In this document: piece by piece, positions 13,355 through 15,116 of the stretch | Numbering within the stretch: position 1 is the stretch's first letter | Layout: every line of letters starts with the position of its first letter | Source of the DNA: Synergistaceae bacterium | GTDB lineage: Bacteria > Synergistota > Synergistia > Synergistales > Aminobacteriaceae | Direction: 5' to 3' | Assembly (NCBI GenBank): GCA_012523155.1 | Contig: JAAYJB010000255.1 | Location: 1-15,116, forward strand | Length of the DNA: 15,116 nucleotides | Program-made: the position numbers and the translations under genes | The notes under the pieces: model-generated | The model's database searches: none | What the model saw: only the letters and a program-made list of their open reading frames with translations | What the model was told of the DNA's origin: nothing

Positions 13355-14706
13355 TGAGCTCCCTCTCTTCATGGGACAGGACGCCCCCCGTTTCTCCGGA
13401 GGCCGAGCGTGCCGCTCTCGGTGCGTGTCTCATGGACAGAGAGGCGCTCAATATCGTGCTTGAGATCCTCCAGCCGGAGGACTTTTACGACATGGGGCAC
13501 AGGACGGCCTTCGAGGTCGTCTACGAAATGGCCCAAAGAGACAAGCCGGTCGACCCTCTCACCTTTCTTGAAGAACTCGGCCGCCAGGGGAAGAGTGAAC
13601 GCCTCGGCGGGCAGGCTTTTGTCGCCTCCCTCATAGACAGTGTGCCCACCACGGCGAACGTGGAGTACCATGCGGGCATCGTTCGGGACAAGGCCATCCA
13701 CAGGAGGCTCATTTCCGCAGGCAACACTATTGTGAAGCTCGGATATTCCGAGGAGCTTGACGTGGATGAAGTTCTCGAGGAGGCGGAGAGGGCGGTATTC
13801 GAAATTGCCCAGAAACGGAATACCACAAATTTCCGCCACGTGGGTGAAGTCCTCGGGAAAGCGTTTCTCCAGATCGAGGAGCAGTACAACCGCACGGAAC
13901 AGGACGTTACCGGTTTCCAGTCAGGTTTTTATGAACTCGACCGCCTTATCGGAGGATTCCAGCCGGGAAGCCTCAATATCGTGGCAGCCCGCCCCTCCAT
14001 GGGAAAAACGGCTTTTGCGGTCAATATAGCCCAGTTCGGAGGGCAGAATGCCGGACGGCCCGTGCTCCTATTCAGTCTTGAGATGGGTGCGGAACAGCTC
14101 GTACAGAGGATGCTCGGCGCCGAAGCCCGTATCAATATCCACGACCTGAGAAACGGTTCCTTCCCCAAGTCATCCTGGGAATCTCTCGCTGAGGCAGCCG
14201 GCCGTCTTGCGGAGACCCCGATTTATATTGACGACAGTTCCATGCTTTCCACACTGGAGTTCCGGGCGAGATGCCGCCGCTTCAAGTCGAAACACAAAGA
14301 CCTTGGACTGGTAGTTGTTGACTACCTCCAGCTCATGAACTCCTCGAGGCGCATCGAGAACAAGCAGCAGGAAGTGGCGGAGATTTCAAGAGGACTGAAG
14401 GGAGTGGCCAGGGAGCTTGAAGTACCGGTTATCGCTCTTTCCCAGCTGTCGAGAGCAGTGGAGCAGAGGAACGAAAAGAAACCCCAGCTCTCCGACCTTC
14501 GTGACAGCGGCGCTATCGAACAGGACGCCGACACGGTCCTCCTCATGTATCGTCCCGGATACTACGAGGCCGGGGTTCCCGGCGAGGAAGAGGACAACAG
14601 GGCATTCATCAATATTGCAAAGCACAGAAACGGGCCCACGGGAGAAATTTCACTCGTGTTCCTGAGGGAATATACCCGGTTCGTGAATGCCGACCGTTCC
14701 TACTGA
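13351..14706 (+). CDS. dnaB: Replicative DNA helicase DnaB
   Basis: This hexameric helicase (called DnaC in Bacillus) unwinds the fork 5' to 3' and interacts with primase and the clamp-loader complex. The 451 residues match the family. The N-terminal domain (about 12-110) has PPVSPEAERAALGACLMD and PTTANVEYHAGIV. A linker leads to the RecA-like domain, with Walker A ARPSMGKTA at 213-221, SLEMGAEQLVQRML at 242-255, Walker B VVVDYLQLM at 321-329, DLRDSGAIEQDAD at 382-394, and KHRNGPTG at 424-431 holding the probable arginine finger. No intein interrupts these motifs. The start is one of two consecutive ATG codons (13351 or 13354). The first overlaps the rplI stop, and the upstream sequence has no strong Shine-Dalgarno, so translation probably depends on coupling to rplI. 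Confidence 0.97.
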   Translation: MMSSLSSWDRTPPVSPEAERAALGACLMDREALNIVLEILQPEDFYDMGHRTAFEVVYEMAQRDKPVDPLTFLEELGRQGKSERLGGQAFVASLIDSVPTTANVEYHAGIVRDKAIHRRLISAGNTIVKLGYSEELDVDEVLEEAERAVFEIAQKRNTTNFRHVGEVLGKAFLQIEEQYNRTEQDVTGFQSGFYELDRLIGGFQPGSLNIVAARPSMGKTAFAVNIAQFGGQNAGRPVLLFSLEMGAEQLVQRMLGAEARINIHDLRNGSFPKSSWESLAEAAGRLAETPIYIDDSSMLSTLEFRARCRRFKSKHKDLGLVVVDYLQLMNSSRRIENKQQEVAEISRGLKGVARELEVPVIALSQLSRAVEQRNEKKPQLSDLRDSGAIEQDADTVLLMYRPGYYEAGVPGEEEDNRAFINIAKHRNGPTGEISLVFLREYTRFVNADRSY

Positions 14707-14831
14707 TGTGCCGTGAAGACTGTGCGCGCGATTGCAGCAGGTGAAAGAAGATCTGCGGCGGAAGAAGACCGGCTGAAAAATGATGCCCCTCGCGGGATGC
14801 GGCCTCTGCGGGCCGGGAGGAGGAACGGGGA

Positions 14832-15116
14832 ATGAATGATTCCCGTAAGATTCAACAAAGCGTGGAAGTGAAGGATCCTCTTCTTCCCGGAAGATTTTTC
14901 TTCGTCTTTTTTTTCATTTCCCTTGTTTTCCCTAATTTTGTGTTCTCAGGCCCCTATTTCTATTCGACCCTGCACCTGGCAAAATGGGCGGTCGCCCTCG
15001 TACCGGTCGCACTCTGCGGAATTGCTGCCGGAATAAGGATCGCCGTGAAAGGTACTGTACGAACATCGTTCAGGATCGACGGCTTCGCTTTCGTCTGGCT
15101 CATCCTGCTTCTTTAC
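14832..15116 (+). CDS. Multi-pass membrane protein, N-terminal part (3' truncated by the window)
   Basis: An ATG at 14832 opens a frame that runs to the window edge without a stop, giving 95 residues. AGGAGG at 14818-14823 lies 8 bases upstream, which supports the start. Residues 1-20 are polar (MNDSRKIQQSVEVKDPLLPG). They are followed by hydrophobic segments at about 21-40 (RFFFVFFFISLVFPNFVFSG), 47-70 (LHLAKWAVALVPVALCGIAA), and from 83 to the edge. The pattern and the SGPYFYSTLHLAKW region recall the start of O-antigen ligase/polymerase (Wzy/WaaL-like) proteins, but this is a weak resemblance from memory. A different envelope or transport protein is possible. It lies 125 bases after dnaB with no terminator in between, so it may be transcribed with dnaB. 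Confidence 0.65.
   Translation, partial: MNDSRKIQQSVEVKDPLLPGRFFFVFFFISLVFPNFVFSGPYFYSTLHLAKWAVALVPVALCGIAAGIRIAVKGTVRTSFRIDGFAFVWLILLLY

Noticed and set aside
14766..14831. GC-rich inverted pieces (CGGCC with GGCCG) after dnaB as a terminator
   Set aside because: The stem has five pairs and there is no T-run. The next gene's ribosome binding site follows at once, so read-through is more likely.
1..15116. A novel defence, mobile or biosynthetic system
   Set aside because: All genes but the exported DUF3857-type protein and the truncated membrane protein belong to familiar core families, with no integrase, transposase, toxin-antitoxin pair, repeat array or composition break visible.

Overview
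The window reads as a stretch of core chromosome from a diderm, amino-acid-using bacterium of about 55% GC. My best guess is the phylum Synergistota. The reasons are a complete branched-chain amino acid ABC transporter core, a Firmicutes-like rpsF-ssb-rpsR-yybS-rplI-dnaB order, a probable exported lipoprotein, and an envelope-type membrane protein at the right edge. This placement is inference from gene content and remembered gene order; no search was run. Every confident gene lies on the + strand, and nearly all are packed with overlaps or gaps under 130 bases. No insertion sequence, phage gene, tRNA, rRNA or CRISPR array was seen, and no gene-free stretch exceeds 300 bases.

Region 1 (1-3269) holds livH (5' end outside the window), livM, livG and livF, joined by 4-, 4- and 14-base overlaps. 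They encode two permeases and two ATPases of a LIV/HAAT-type importer; the substrate-binding protein is not in view. A long hairpin (3272-3329) closes this operon.

Region 2 (3372-10622) holds pgsA (phosphatidylglycerophosphate synthase), secA (preprotein translocase ATPase, with its own sigma70-like promoter in an inverted repeat), an exported DUF3857-type protein whose transglutaminase-like region looks catalytically dead, argS, and a small FtsB/DivIC-like division protein. The theme is envelope growth, export and division, plus one tRNA synthetase.

Region 3 (10602-11877) is the rpsF-ssb-rpsR operon. It has a clear promoter inside the end of the divIC-like gene. Its 5' leader folds so that the rpsF Shine-Dalgarno is sequestered, in the layout known for S6:S18 autoregulation. 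An intrinsic terminator follows rpsR.

Region 4 (11934-14706) is yybS (DUF2232)-rplI-dnaB, each joined to the next by a 4-base overlap. The gdpP gene that usually sits between yybS and rplI in Firmicutes is absent. The window ends in the first 95 codons of a multi-pass membrane protein, perhaps an O-antigen ligase/polymerase-like protein.

I found no convincing previously undescribed multi-gene system. The points most worth checking are the rpsF leader with CCA where CCG is expected, the U-tract-less long hairpin after livF, the inactive transglutaminase-like protein, and the control elements upstream of secA.
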